Below, piece by piece: positions 48,210 through 57,900 of a stretch of DNA of 64,000 nt (its first letter is position 1; the number at the start of each line of letters is the position of its first letter). The notes beneath the pieces were generated by a model. The model was not told the origin of the DNA. It saw only the letters and a program-made list of their open reading frames with translations, and did no database searches. A program made the position numbers and the translations under genes. Source of the stretch: Marinomonas phaeophyticola (GTDB taxonomy: Bacteria > Pseudomonadota > Gammaproteobacteria > Pseudomonadales > Marinomonadaceae); assembly GCF_026966905.1 (NCBI RefSeq), contig NZ_JAPUBN010000017.1, positions 265,454-329,453 of the forward strand, in the 5' to 3' direction.

Positions 48210-49034
48210 ATGTCTTTTTCTTTTCAAAGTGCCAAAGAAATTACTTACTTGTACGGACTCAATGCATCCATATCAGGTGTAGCCTCTTTAGTTGAAGAAA
48301 TGCCTTTGGCTATTACCGTCAATGGTATTGCCCATGCTGTAATGATGACAACACCGATTCACTTAGATGCCTTTGTGATCGGCTTCGCATTAAGTGAAGG
48401 ACTAATTAATCATAAAAATGAAATTAGAGATTTAAACCTACGAACACTAGAACATCACGATACTCAATCTAGCCTATTAAGCTTAACCATAGATATAGAA
48501 TTAAGCCCTAGAAAGTTATCAGAATTCAAGCAAACAAAACAAGCGCGTTTAGGAGCAACGGGCTGTGGCTTGTGTGGGGTTGAATCTATTAGTCATGCCT
48601 TACCTACTCTCTCTATTTTACCTGCAAGTGATCCAATAACAGAAAAAGAATTAGCTCACTTAAGAGAGTTACTCTTCTCTCAGCAAACATTAGGACAGGA
48701 AACCGGCGCAATTCACGCCGCTTTACTGCTCTCACCTCAAGGAAAAGCCATTATCTGTATGGAAGACATAGGGCGTCATAATGCACTGGATAAAGTCATT
48801 GGTTATGCACTCATGAATAATATCAAATTGCATAATCACAGTGTCGTCATGTCTAGCCGTTGCAGTACTGAATTGATTCAAAAAGCAGTTCGAGCTGGGC
48901 TTTCTCGACTAATCCATTTGGCATCACCCAGCACCTTAGCGGTTGCATTGGCAAAGCAAAGCAACTTAACACTCATTCACTTACCTCGGAAAGACTCCCC
49001 CCGAATTTTCAACCTATCTACTAGCTCCTCATAA
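48210..49034 (+). CDS. fdhD: Formate dehydrogenase accessory sulfurtransferase FdhD
   Basis: 274 residues. The active cysteine pair is in ATGCGLCGVESI, followed by QETGAIHAALL and the conserved MEDIGRHNALDKVIG and SSRCSTELIQKAVRAG. FdhD passes sulphur from IscS to the molybdenum cofactor of formate dehydrogenases; no formate dehydrogenase gene is in the window. Single gene, convergent with the DUF3422 gene. Confidence 0.93.
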   Translation: MSFSFQSAKEITYLYGLNASISGVASLVEEMPLAITVNGIAHAVMMTTPIHLDAFVIGFALSEGLINHKNEIRDLNLRTLEHHDTQSSLLSLTIDIELSPRKLSEFKQTKQARLGATGCGLCGVESISHALPTLSILPASDPITEKELAHLRELLFSQQTLGQETGAIHAALLLSPQGKAIICMEDIGRHNALDKVIGYALMNNIKLHNHSVVMSSRCSTELIQKAVRAGLSRLIHLASPSTLAVALAKQSNLTLIHLPRKDSPRIFNLSTSSS

Positions 49035-49055
49035 AAAAAGCACTAAAGCATGGCA

Positions 49056-50402
49056 TTACTTGGAATTGGCTTTCTCTTCTGCTAATCGTAAAAAGCGTTT
49101 GTGGATCTGACGAGTTGCAAACCAAACTCCACCGATAACTAGTGGCACAGTAATGCCTACAACAAGGCTTTTATCAAATTTGATACCTTTATCATAAACC
49201 GCTTCAATTAAAAATTTAATTAAGCCCACACTGTAATAACTGATAGCCGCAACAGAAAGTCCTTCGACTGTATGTTGCATTGCAAGCTGTATCTCTGAAC
49301 GGCGGTCCATCGATGCAAGTACGTCTTGATTCTGAACCTCAATTGACATTTCCACTCGAGTTCTCATCATATCGGATACTCGATCTATTCGTCTGGACAG
49401 ATTTTCTAAATGCTCACCCGTTGTCTTACACGTTCTTACAGCGGGTTCAAGTCGACGCCCCATAAACTCTGTCATGGTCAAATGCCCTGAAACTTCGTCC
49501 TCTTTTAATTCTGACAGTCGAGTCATTACCAGTTCTTGATACGCCATGGTGGCACTAAATCGAAATGTCGTCCTAGCTCTGGCCGCTTCCACCCAAGCCG
49601 CCATATCAATTAACTCACGAAGCAAGGCAGACTCATCTAATTTTTCTTTCGATTCAGATAATCGACCTGTTGCTTCCGCTAATTTATCATCCATTTTTGC
49701 TAACTGAGCACTGTATTGACGAGCTAAGCCAAGGGATAAAAGCGCCATTAGTCGATAAGTTTCTATTTCAACTATCCGTTGAACCATTCGACCAAGCTGA
49801 CTATCACTCATATTTTTATTGTAAATTAAAAAACGCCCACATCCATCACTATGAACTTGAAAACTCGTCCATACTTGAGCATCTCCATGTTGAGGGCGAC
49901 TCCCAATTAACCTCATATTCTCAAATAAGCCCTTTGCGATACTCAAATCGGGATCAATTTGATTTCTAGCATCTTCTACCGCGATATGAAATGCCGCGAT
50001 GACCGTCCCTGGTAGACCTGACAGCCAGTTATCGGGTAAAAAATTAAACGCATTATCTTTAAATGGATCATCATCAGCATTTGTAGCAAGTCGAATAAAA
50101 GTATAAGAGATAAACTCAACATGCTTTTCTCGTCTTATTCTCAGATACCCCAAATCTACTTCGATACAAACACCATCTTCCTTTGGAGGCGTCTCACCGT
50201 TAATCTGGTACAAGCCACAGAAGTGTTCAAAATCTTGACTTTTTTCCTCAGGGCTAGAAAGAACGGCTACATAGCTCACTCTAGCGGGACTCATCAATAC
50301 TTGAAACGGTCTTGAGTGTAATTCGGCATAAAGCTGATCCCTCATTGGATGCACTTTCAACCCATAAGAATTTTTCGCTCTTTCCACATTATCACCTAAC
50401 AA
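49056..50402 (-). CDS. DUF3422-family membrane-anchored protein
   Basis: 448 residues. The start RDQLYAELHSRPFQVLMSPARVSYVAVLS is the DUF3422 signature. A long helical and probably coiled-coil region (about 225-370) precedes two C-terminal hydrophobic segments (AISYYSVGLIKFLIEAV and VVGITVPLVIGGVWFA) that anchor it in the inner membrane with the bulk in the cytoplasm. Function unknown. No operon partners. Confidence 0.85.
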   Translation of the reverse strand: MLGDNVERAKNSYGLKVHPMRDQLYAELHSRPFQVLMSPARVSYVAVLSSPEEKSQDFEHFCGLYQINGETPPKEDGVCIEVDLGYLRIRREKHVEFISYTFIRLATNADDDPFKDNAFNFLPDNWLSGLPGTVIAAFHIAVEDARNQIDPDLSIAKGLFENMRLIGSRPQHGDAQVWTSFQVHSDGCGRFLIYNKNMSDSQLGRMVQRIVEIETYRLMALLSLGLARQYSAQLAKMDDKLAEATGRLSESKEKLDESALLRELIDMAAWVEAARARTTFRFSATMAYQELVMTRLSELKEDEVSGHLTMTEFMGRRLEPAVRTCKTTGEHLENLSRRIDRVSDMMRTRVEMSIEVQNQDVLASMDRRSEIQLAMQHTVEGLSVAAISYYSVGLIKFLIEAVYDKGIKFDKSLVVGITVPLVIGGVWFATRQIHKRFLRLAEEKANSK

Positions 50403-50617
50403 TTAAATCTATTTTGAGCTGAATAACATGCATTTTTTATTATTAATGACGAGCACAATAAAAGAAATACAGCATGAAATTCTGTTCATTAAATCACGAT
50501 AAACCAACTTATTCATACTATAAACTGCAAATATAGGCAGCAAAGAAGAAATATAGGCATCCATTTTGGATATTAGAACGTATATCACTTAACTGTCATT
50601 CAGCAATAGGTTCTATC

Positions 50618-51352
50618 ATGAAAGAAACCGTAATTTTATTTGGTGCCAACAGCGCTATTGCGAGGGCCTATATCTCACAACTAGAAACACTGAATAGAAG
50701 CATTCAGCTTATTTGTATTAGTCGATCCAGCACGGATCAAATCAAGAGCGACACGGTAAAACTGGCTTATTTTCAAAGCGACTATTCAAAAGACAGTTTA
50801 ACCAATATCATCGCGAATCTTAAAAAAAACACAATATTAACGCAGGCAATTATTTTTAATGGTCAACTTCATGTAAAAAGCAAAATGCCTGAGAAGAAAT
50901 TATCCGAGCTTGATGTTGATTATTTCCAAGATATCATGACAGCCAATGCTTTGATTCCTATACAATGTGTCTCAAGTTTATGGCCTCTTTTGAACCATAA
51001 AACCCCTTGTACAATTGTCGCCTTTAGTGCTCGGGTAGGTAGTATTGAAGATAATAAACTAGGTGGGTGGTACAGTTACAGAGCATCAAAAGCCGCCCTT
51101 AATATGCTCTTTAAATCAGCTGCGATAGAAATAGAAAGAAAAGCAAAGCTGACAAAATTGATTTTATTTCATCCAGGAACGACCGACACAGAGTTGTCCA
51201 AGCCTTTCCATAAGAGCGTAATCAATGGTCAACTCTTTTCAACTGAATTCGTGGCCAGACAATTATTAGAAATCCAACAAAAGAAATTCACTCATCAATC
51301 TAATCGCGAGCCAGCCTTCATCGATTGGAAAGGAGAAGATATTCCCTGGTAA
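50618..51352 (+). CDS. Short-chain dehydrogenase/reductase family protein
   Basis: 244 residues. Nucleotide-binding start VILFGANSAIARAYISQLE (a variant of GxxxGxG with Ala replacing one Gly), NAL in place of the usual NNAG, Ser in CTIVAFSARVGSI and the catalytic YSYRASK (Y-x-x-x-K). It resembles the CsgA/YciK-type 'C-factor' subgroup of SDRs. The substrate is unknown. Single gene between the DUF3422 gene and bfd. Confidence 0.87.
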   Translation: MKETVILFGANSAIARAYISQLETLNRSIQLICISRSSTDQIKSDTVKLAYFQSDYSKDSLTNIIANLKKNTILTQAIIFNGQLHVKSKMPEKKLSELDVDYFQDIMTANALIPIQCVSSLWPLLNHKTPCTIVAFSARVGSIEDNKLGGWYSYRASKAALNMLFKSAAIEIERKAKLTKLILFHPGTTDTELSKPFHKSVINGQLFSTEFVARQLLEIQQKKFTHQSNREPAFIDWKGEDIPW

Positions 51353-51367
51353 TCTAAAGCCATGAAA

Positions 51368-51568
51368 TTAGGCGGCATTGTAAGTCAATAGTTCCAATTT
51401 TTTATCTAGCTGATGCTGCTTCATAATTTCTCTTGCTGGACGCACACATTTACCACAACAACTACCAACGGCAAGGGTTTTATTTAGATCTGACATACTT
51501 TTTGCTCCGCTATCAAGAGCGGACTTAATCTGATTATCCGTTACGGCATTACAAATACAAATGAACAT
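51368..51568 (-). CDS. bfd: Bacterioferritin-associated ferredoxin
   Basis: 66 residues. Four cysteines arranged as CxC near residue 4 (MFICICNAVTD) and CCGKC near residue 38 hold the [2Fe-2S] cluster of Bfd. It donates electrons to the haem of bacterioferritin to release stored iron. It is divergent from the two bacterioferritin genes across a control region with Fur-like sites, as expected for a gene induced under iron starvation. Confidence 0.93.
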   Translation of the reverse strand: MFICICNAVTDNQIKSALDSGAKSMSDLNKTLAVGSCCGKCVRPAREIMKQHQLDKKLELLTYNAA

Positions 51569-51594
51569 ATTGAAAGACTCACATGATAGTGTAG

Positions 51595-51636
51595 TTAATA
51601 ATGATTATCATATGAATTGATAATAATTCTCATCCT
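51595..51636. promoter_or_regulatory. Fur-box-like sites between bfd and bfr genes
   Basis: AATAATGATTATCAT (about 51597) and GATAATAATTCTCAT (about 51619) each match most of the GATAATGATAATCATTATC Fur consensus and lie just upstream of bfd. Iron repression of bfd is the likely effect. Confidence 0.65.
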
Positions 51637-51753
51637 CTTGGATTTCAACCATTTTCACAGAGAATTCTAAAATAAATCAGACTTCTCCTATTTCTCTTTG
51701 AAATATGCTCTTTTCTCCTATATGGTTTTCCTTAAATCTATTAGGAGAAGATT

Positions 51754-52218
51754 ATGAAAGGCGATCCACAGGTACTTAAAATACTCAATAAAGTATTAAC
51801 AGCGGAATTGACTTCCATTAACCAATTCTTTTTACATGCCCGTATGTATAAAAATTGGGGACTGCAAGAACTGAATGACAAGTCATATAAAAAATCCATC
51901 AAAGATATGAAACAATCTGACGAACTAATTGAACGTATTTTATTTTTAGAAGGTCTGCCTAATCTGCAACATCTTGATCGATTACGAATCGGTGAGAGTG
52001 CTCCAGAAATGCTACAATGTGATCTCGATTTTGAAACCGATCAATTACTTGTTTTACGTGAGGCCATTGCTCTATGTGAGCAACGTTCAGATTATGTAAG
52101 CCGAGATCTGCTAGAAGAAATACTTGAAGCCGAAGAATCACACTTAGATTGGATCGAAGCGCAACAACACTTAATCAGTCAAGTCGGTGTAGAAAATTAC
52201 TTACAAAGTAAACTATAA
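51754..52218 (+). CDS. bfr: Bacterioferritin subunit with haem ligand, altered ferroxidase site
   Basis: 154 residues, ferritin-like four-helix bundle, 50-60% similar by eye to E. coli Bfr (MKGDPQVLKILNKVLTAELTSINQFFLHARMYKNWGL). The haem ligand Met52 is kept in IKDMKQSDEL, but Glu51 is Asp and His54 is Gln, so the diiron site is damaged; Glu18, Glu94 and the ExxH of helix D (EAEESH) remain. It probably supplies the haem to a mixed 24-mer with the subunit encoded next, five bases downstream. TAGGAGAAG precedes the ATG. Confidence 0.93.
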   Translation: MKGDPQVLKILNKVLTAELTSINQFFLHARMYKNWGLQELNDKSYKKSIKDMKQSDELIERILFLEGLPNLQHLDRLRIGESAPEMLQCDLDFETDQLLVLREAIALCEQRSDYVSRDLLEEILEAEESHLDWIEAQQHLISQVGVENYLQSKL

Positions 52219-52223
52219 AATGA

Positions 52224-52703
52224 GTGGAGACAGGCATGAAAGGTAACCAACGAGTTATTGACGGACTTAATTCATTGTTAGCTATGGAATTGGCCGCAAT
52301 GGATCAATATTTTATCCATTCCCGTATGTATGATGATTGGGGATTAAGCAAACTTTTTGAACGTATCGATCACGAAGTAGAAGATGAAAAGGGCCATGCC
52401 GCACTATTAATAGAAAGAATGCTTTTTCTTGAAGGCACACCCGATATGGTGACACGTGTAGGGCTTGAAATTGGTAAAAATGTTATAGAAATGATCGAAA
52501 GCGACCTACGTATTGAATATGAGGTTGGCGATCAACTCAAAAAAGTCATTAAAATTTGCGAAGAAGAACAAGATTATCAATCTCGTGAGATCTTAGAAAA
52601 ACTGCTTGAGGATACAGAAGTAGACCATACGTATTGGTTAGAACAGCAATTACGTTTAATTAAGATGATTGGTTTGGAAAACTACCTTCAATCTCAAATG
52701 TAA
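52224..52703 (+). CDS. bfr: Bacterioferritin subunit with ferroxidase site, no haem ligand
   Basis: 159 residues, the same fold. In [15 protein letters not shown] the Glu51 and His54 equivalents of E. coli Bfr are present, but Met52 is replaced by Lys, so this subunit should not bind haem. Glu18 ([12 protein letters not shown]), Glu94 and ExxH-like residues (EDTEVDH) complete the diiron site. It is the partner of the preceding subunit; paired subunits with split roles are known from Neisseria and Magnetospirillum. The dimer should oxidise and store iron. Confidence 0.93.
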   Translation: METGMKGNQRVIDGLNSLLAMELAAMDQYFIHSRMYDDWGLSKLFERIDHEVEDEKGHAALLIERMLFLEGTPDMVTRVGLEIGKNVIEMIESDLRIEYEVGDQLKKVIKICEEEQDYQSREILEKLLEDTEVDHTYWLEQQLRLIKMIGLENYLQSQM

Positions 52704-52728
52704 GTCTGTTAATTATTTTTTCTAAAGA

Positions 52729-52781
52729 TAAAAAAACCTCTCTTCAATTGAATGTATTCAATACACAAGAGAGGTTTTTCT
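52729..52781. terminator. Bidirectional intrinsic terminator
   Basis: AAAAAACCTCTCTT (52731-52744) pairs with AAGAGAGGTTTTT (52767-52779) between the convergent bacterioferritin and DAHP synthase genes, with A/T runs on both sides. Confidence 0.88.
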
Positions 52782-52827
52782 TTTTCTCATACTAGATATA
52801 ATACTAGAATGCTTTCATCATCTATTA

Positions 52828-54174
52828 TTATGCTCTTGCTCTTTTTAAAGACTCAGAGATCATAAACGCTAACTCTAAAGATTGATCCGCATTTAAGCGT
52901 GGATCGCAATGGGTATGATAACGATTGCCTAAGTCATCTTCTGTTACTTCAAATGCACCACCGACACACTCTGTAACGTTCTGGCCCGTCATTTCAAAAT
53001 GGACACCACCGGCATAGGTACCTTCTGACTTATGGACTTGAAAAAACTGCTCAACTTCACGTAATACACTGGTAACACTTCTCGTTTTATAACCACTTGA
53101 TGCTTTCGTTGTATTACCGTGCATTGGGTCACTGCTCCAGACAACATTTTTCCCTTCTTTTTTAATTGCCTGGATAAGTTTTGGCATGCCATCCGCCACT
53201 TTATCTGCACCCATTCGAACAATAATATTCAAACGACCAGGTTCATTTTCTGGATTTAAAGTATCCGCAAGACGAACTAAATCATCTGGGTTCATACTTG
53301 GTCCGGCTTTCACGCCTATTGGGTTTTTAACACCACGTAAAAACTCAACATGAGCACCATCTAATTGGCGAGTACGATCACCAATCCATAACATATGGGC
53401 TGAACAATCATACCAATCACCTGTTAAACTGTCTTGACGTGTCAAGCTTTGTTCATAAGGTAGCAATAAGGCCTCATGAGAAGTATAAAATTCTGTTTCT
53501 TTTAACTGGTTAGCACCAGAGCCTACACCACATGCGTCCATAAACTGCAGGGCATCATCAATTTTAGCCGCAATGTCTTCATAGCGTTCACCTGCAGGGC
53601 TATTAGCAATAAAATCAAGATTCCATCTATGAACCTGATGTAAATCAGCAAAACCACCTTGAGAAAAGGCTCGCAGAAGATTCATCGTAGAAGCACTTTG
53701 ATTGTATACTTGTAACAATCTTTCAGGGTCAGGAATACGAGCTTCTTTAGTAAACTCTATGCCATTAATGATATCGCCACGATAGCTAGGTAGTTCAATC
53801 CCATTGATTACTTCGGTGTCAGCTGAGCGAGGCTTAGCAAATTGGCCCGCCATTCGTCCTACTTTAACCACAGGGCATTTGCCAGCATAGGTAAGCACAG
53901 CCGCCATTTGCAGCATAACTTTAAAAGTATCTCGAATGTTATTTGCATGAAACTCCGCAAAACTCTCTGCACAATCCCCACCTTGCAACAGAAATGACTC
54001 ACCCTTAGATACTGAAGCTAAAGCCGTTTTTAATTGGCGAGCTTCTCCAGCAAATACAAGTGGAGGAACATCCGTTAGCATGTTTTCAACTTGATTCAAT
54101 TTATCCATATCTGGATAATTTGGTTGTTGTAATGCCTCTTTATTTCTCCAACTTGCAATATCCCACGTTTTCAT
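52828..54174 (-). CDS. Class II 3-deoxy-7-phosphoheptulonate (DAHP) synthase
   Basis: 448 residues, the length of plant-like class II enzymes (AroA-II), not of E. coli Aro[16 protein letters not shown] is the metal- and PEP-binding signature, with further conserved blocks [36 protein letters not shown], and [19 protein letters not shown] with metal ligands. It joins phosphoenolpyruvate and erythrose 4-phosphate at the start of the shikimate pathway. A XRE-cupin regulator gene ends 30 bases upstream and probably shares its transcript. Confidence 0.95.
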   Translation of the reverse strand: MKTWDIASWRNKEALQQPNYPDMDKLNQVENMLTDVPPLVFAGEARQLKTALASVSKGESFLLQGGDCAESFAEFHANNIRDTFKVMLQMAAVLTYAGKCPVVKVGRMAGQFAKPRSADTEVINGIELPSYRGDIINGIEFTKEARIPDPERLLQVYNQSASTMNLLRAFSQGGFADLHQVHRWNLDFIANSPAGERYEDIAAKIDDALQFMDACGVGSGANQLKETEFYTSHEALLLPYEQSLTRQDSLTGDWYDCSAHMLWIGDRTRQLDGAHVEFLRGVKNPIGVKAGPSMNPDDLVRLADTLNPENEPGRLNIIVRMGADKVADGMPKLIQAIKKEGKNVVWSSDPMHGNTTKASSGYKTRSVTSVLREVEQFFQVHKSEGTYAGGVHFEMTGQNVTECVGGAFEVTEDDLGNRYHTHCDPRLNADQSLELAFMISESLKRARA

Positions 54175-54204
54175 AAAATGTTAACTACCTCTCTATTTTT
54201 AGTT

Positions 54205-54816
54205 TTAGCGCGCAACAACCCACAATATTTCAGCATCTTGTATGGAGCTTGAAACAACAGCATGCCCCATAGCAGCATCATAGTACACGCTATCGCCTTC
54301 ATGTAATTCAATTGGTTCATAGAATTCAGAGAAAAAATGAACTGTCCCAGACAAAACCAATAAAAACTCTTCACCATCGTGTCTAACCCATTCTTTAAAT
54401 TCAGAAAATGAGCGCGCACGAACAATTGTTTTAAAAGGCACCATTTTCTTGCGGCTAATGGACGAATTTAATAATTCATGTTCATAAGTAGCCGTTGGAT
54501 GTGGAACCCCTTTACCTCTTTTGGTAACGTCTCTTCTGCCAGCAATCGAGTGTTCACTCGTTTCAACAAATAACTGTGGCAGATCCATTTCTAGACCATT
54601 TATCAATTTTTGAACAATTGTAAAGCTTGGTGAAACTTGATCATTCTCAATTTTAGAAAGGGTTGAACGCGCGATACCAGTCCGTTTACTGACTTCTTCA
54701 AGAGTCCACCCTTTTGTTAAACGAATTTCTTTAACCCTTTTTCCTAAATCTAAAGGTTCAACAAAGCGATCCGGTTCTGAGGCTTGAGCGGTTTCAAGAG
54801 ACGGTCGACTCACCAT
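54205..54816 (-). CDS. XRE-family regulator with C-terminal cupin domain
   Basis: 203 residues. Residues 28-82 form a lambda-repressor-like helix-turn-helix (KRVKEIRLTKGWTLEEVSKRTGIARSTLSKIEND). Residues about 115-200 are a cupin (EEFLLVLSGTVHFFSEFYEPIELHEGDSVYYDA) expected to bind a small ligand. This PuuR-like design senses metabolites. It lies just upstream of the DAHP synthase gene on the same strand. Whether it controls aromatic synthesis or itself only is not evident. Confidence 0.9.
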   Translation of the reverse strand: MVSRPSLETAQASEPDRFVEPLDLGKRVKEIRLTKGWTLEEVSKRTGIARSTLSKIENDQVSPSFTIVQKLINGLEMDLPQLFVETSEHSIAGRRDVTKRGKGVPHPTATYEHELLNSSISRKKMVPFKTIVRARSFSEFKEWVRHDGEEFLLVLSGTVHFFSEFYEPIELHEGDSVYYDAAMGHAVVSSSIQDAEILWVVAR

Positions 54817-54929
54817 AATATTTTAACCTCAATGACATGTAACCAAAGTCAAATTGACTTTCCTTACTACTGAGTTTACTAAAAGAAGATCTAATAACCT
54901 ACAAAACAACGATGATTTTATAGTTTTTT

Positions 54930-54964
54930 CCAAAAAAAAGACCCGCTAACGCGAGTCTTTTGTA
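54930..54964 (-). terminator. Intrinsic terminator after the giant adhesin
   Basis: AAAGACTCGC-GTTA-GCGGGTCTTT (one mismatch) followed by a run of T on the minus strand, just after the adhesin stop codon. Confidence 0.85.
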
Positions 54965-54979
54965 TATAAAACCAACAAA

Positions 54980-57900
54980 CTATCCGTCTGGATTAATGTC
55001 GTGAGCTTGATCATTAAAGACAACAGTAACAGAACCTCCTGAAACATCAGATTCATATCTAGCTACAGGCTCACCATCAACCTGTACTTCACCATCTTCA
55101 GCTGAAACATGAGAATCCAAGAACTCTTTAATGGCATCCACATCATCAGAATCCTGAGGTTCATCTTCTGCACCAACAAGTAATTCAGTAACATCCAATG
55201 CTTCCTCTTCATTATTAAATTGAAGAACATCACTTTGATCCTCTTCACTCATTATAAAGAGCGCCTCACCTACTGAATTGTCATCAGACTCGGTAAACAA
55301 CTCATCACTTTCACCCATAAATGAAGACTCTTCTGAGACATTATCGCCGTCAGACTTATCTTCTTTATCAGACTTATCTTCTTTATCAGATTTATCTTCT
55401 TTATCAGATTTATCTTCTTTATCAGATTTATCTTCTTTATCAGACTTATCTTCTTTATCAGACTTATCTTCTTTATCAGACTTATCTTCTTTATCAGACT
55501 TATCTTCTTTATCAGACTTATCTTCTTTATCAGACTTATCTTCTTTATCAGACTTATCTTCTTTATTAGAAACGTCGGCTTGTTGAGAGGTATCCTCTAA
55601 CGAATCTGCCATTAATTCAGGTTCAATTTGTACAGCCACTTTTTCAGAACCCGAACTTTCTGCTAATGCCGTTTCTTGCTCTTCTTCATCAACAGAAAAG
55701 GCTCTGGTAGATAATATATTTGAAGTATTACCACCAGTTCTTACAACCGTATCAATAATATCTGAAGTGAAGAGCACTGTTTGAACAGTAGAAGAGGTTA
55801 CTGAATTCAAGCCTTCAGTAGATATAGCCGTAACGGTGAGCGAATCTTTAGAATTTAGCTCTAAAGGACTCGTCAACTTAATAGGTTCTTTAATGTCCTC
55901 TTGCGTTAAAGTCCAAACCTTAGTATCAGAATCATACTTACTGGCATCAATATCTAATACAACACCAGCAGGTAAATTAGATAATGTAACAGCAAGTGTC
56001 TCACTGTTATCTTTGTCTGTCAGATTAGCATCAATAGTTAAAGAGTATTCAAACACCGAGTTAATTAATGTCGCTTGAATATTTGTAACATCCACTGTCT
56101 CAGCTTTTTCAGTACTATCTACTTTAAATACTAGCTCCAATTTACCGTCATCATCCAAAGCAACCGTGAAACCGGAAGGTATAGTATCGTTATATGCATA
56201 ATCCCCCAATTTTTGATCATTAGCTTCAGCAATAAACGAATCTTTTCTGGTTGATGATGTGTCTACATTCCAAGAGCCTTCAAATAAAGCGGTAAAGCTT
56301 AAAGTAACCATTTTTCCTGCATTTTCTTTACCGAAGTCAAGTGTCTGGATTTTAGTTTCGGTAAAGTCCTCAGTATTATTAATGACACTATCACCAAATT
56401 TCGAGCCAAGGTTCTCTATAGATTCACCCTCAACGATAACCGGTGACAAATCCGTAGACTTCTCTATTTTAACAATCAGCTCAGGATCATCAGCGATAGG
56501 AGTAATCGTTAGGTTTAACGTTGAACTCTGGCCCGTGTTTGTATAATAAGTTATCTCAGGTACAACACCGGACCAATTTGGCGTTGGAGTAAAGGAATAA
56601 GAACCATCTTTATTGATAGTAAGCTCCCCTTTTCCATCTATTCTCATCGTCTCATCAGCATCTTTCGAATTACCATCAACGACAAATTTAGAAACGGCTG
56701 TATTATCATCGGTATCATTAGATAAAACACCTTTTGATGACTCTACAATTAGAGTTCTATCCTCATCAATTTGAGCCGTATCCTTTTGAAGAACAGTACT
56801 TAGGGAATTCACTGTAATATTGATTGGTAAAGATGTGCTCTTTGCATCATTATTTGACGCTTCTGTAGACGTAGCAACAACGTCCAACGTATAAGACGTT
56901 GTATCCACAATATCAATTGTTTGTAATGATAAATTACTCATCACCCAGTCTGTAATGTTGACGTTCGTTGTAGAAGCATCGGCCGTAAAGGTATGGTTAC
57001 CATCAGTCAAAGTAAAACCAACTGGGATACTTTCTACCATTACAACAAGGGATTCAGAACCATCTTTATCCGTTAAGCTAGAGGCTATATCAAGCTTAAT
57101 TGAAGCTTCTTCATCAACCACAATTGCGCCTGTAACGTCCTGACTCTCAACTTTATCAAAAGTGATAGAGTGAATAAGGTAATCATCACCAGCACGAGGA
57201 GCACTAAATTCTATTCTATCAAAAAGAGCGCCACTTTCTGGTTTCAGCTCAACAGCTGGGTCAATGCCATCACTACCGCCGACACTAATACCCATTCCTA
57301 CAACGTCATCACCATTATAAAAAGTGTATTTCGCGTTTTCCCCTGGATGCTTCCAAGAGAATGAAACGTCAACGGATGCTACGGAGTTATCGAAAGTCAC
57401 TTTCAATAACTCTGAACCACCAATTTCATCCGCATGCCCACTACCAGATTCATTATTATCGTTAACACCAGAAACACCAAAACCTACTGGACTACCATGC
57501 TTACTAATGGTGGTTGAATTGCCTGACGAGTTGAATGCTTCTACTGAGAAACCACTGTCTCTATCATTAACATTATCAACAACAATTGATTGACTTTCTA
57601 CTACATCAATCTTGGCATTTACTTCTAATGTAGGTTTATCCGCAACGGCCTCAATTGAAATATCAAGAGTTGTACTAGCTCCTTTATTCGTAATATAGGT
57701 TATTTCTGGAACTGAACCAGACCAATTAAAAGTAGGAGCGAATGTGTAAGCACCATCAGGTTGAACAGTAAGAACACCTTCATCAATTGAAATGCTCTCT
57801 CCTGCCAATGCAGATTTTCCGCCAACATGGAAGCCAGTCACTTCTAAAGAAGGATCACCGTCATTTGCCAAAACGCCATTGATAGCAGCAACATTAAGTG

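Noticed and set aside
55351..55566. CRISPR-like array of short repeats
   Set aside because: Units are 18 bases with no spacers and keep an open reading frame; there are no cas genes in the window.
55278..55586. Ser/Leu-repeat frames opposite the DKEDKS tract
   Set aside because: Shadows of the 18-bp tandem repeat inside the adhesin; codon structure and context favour the minus-strand gene.
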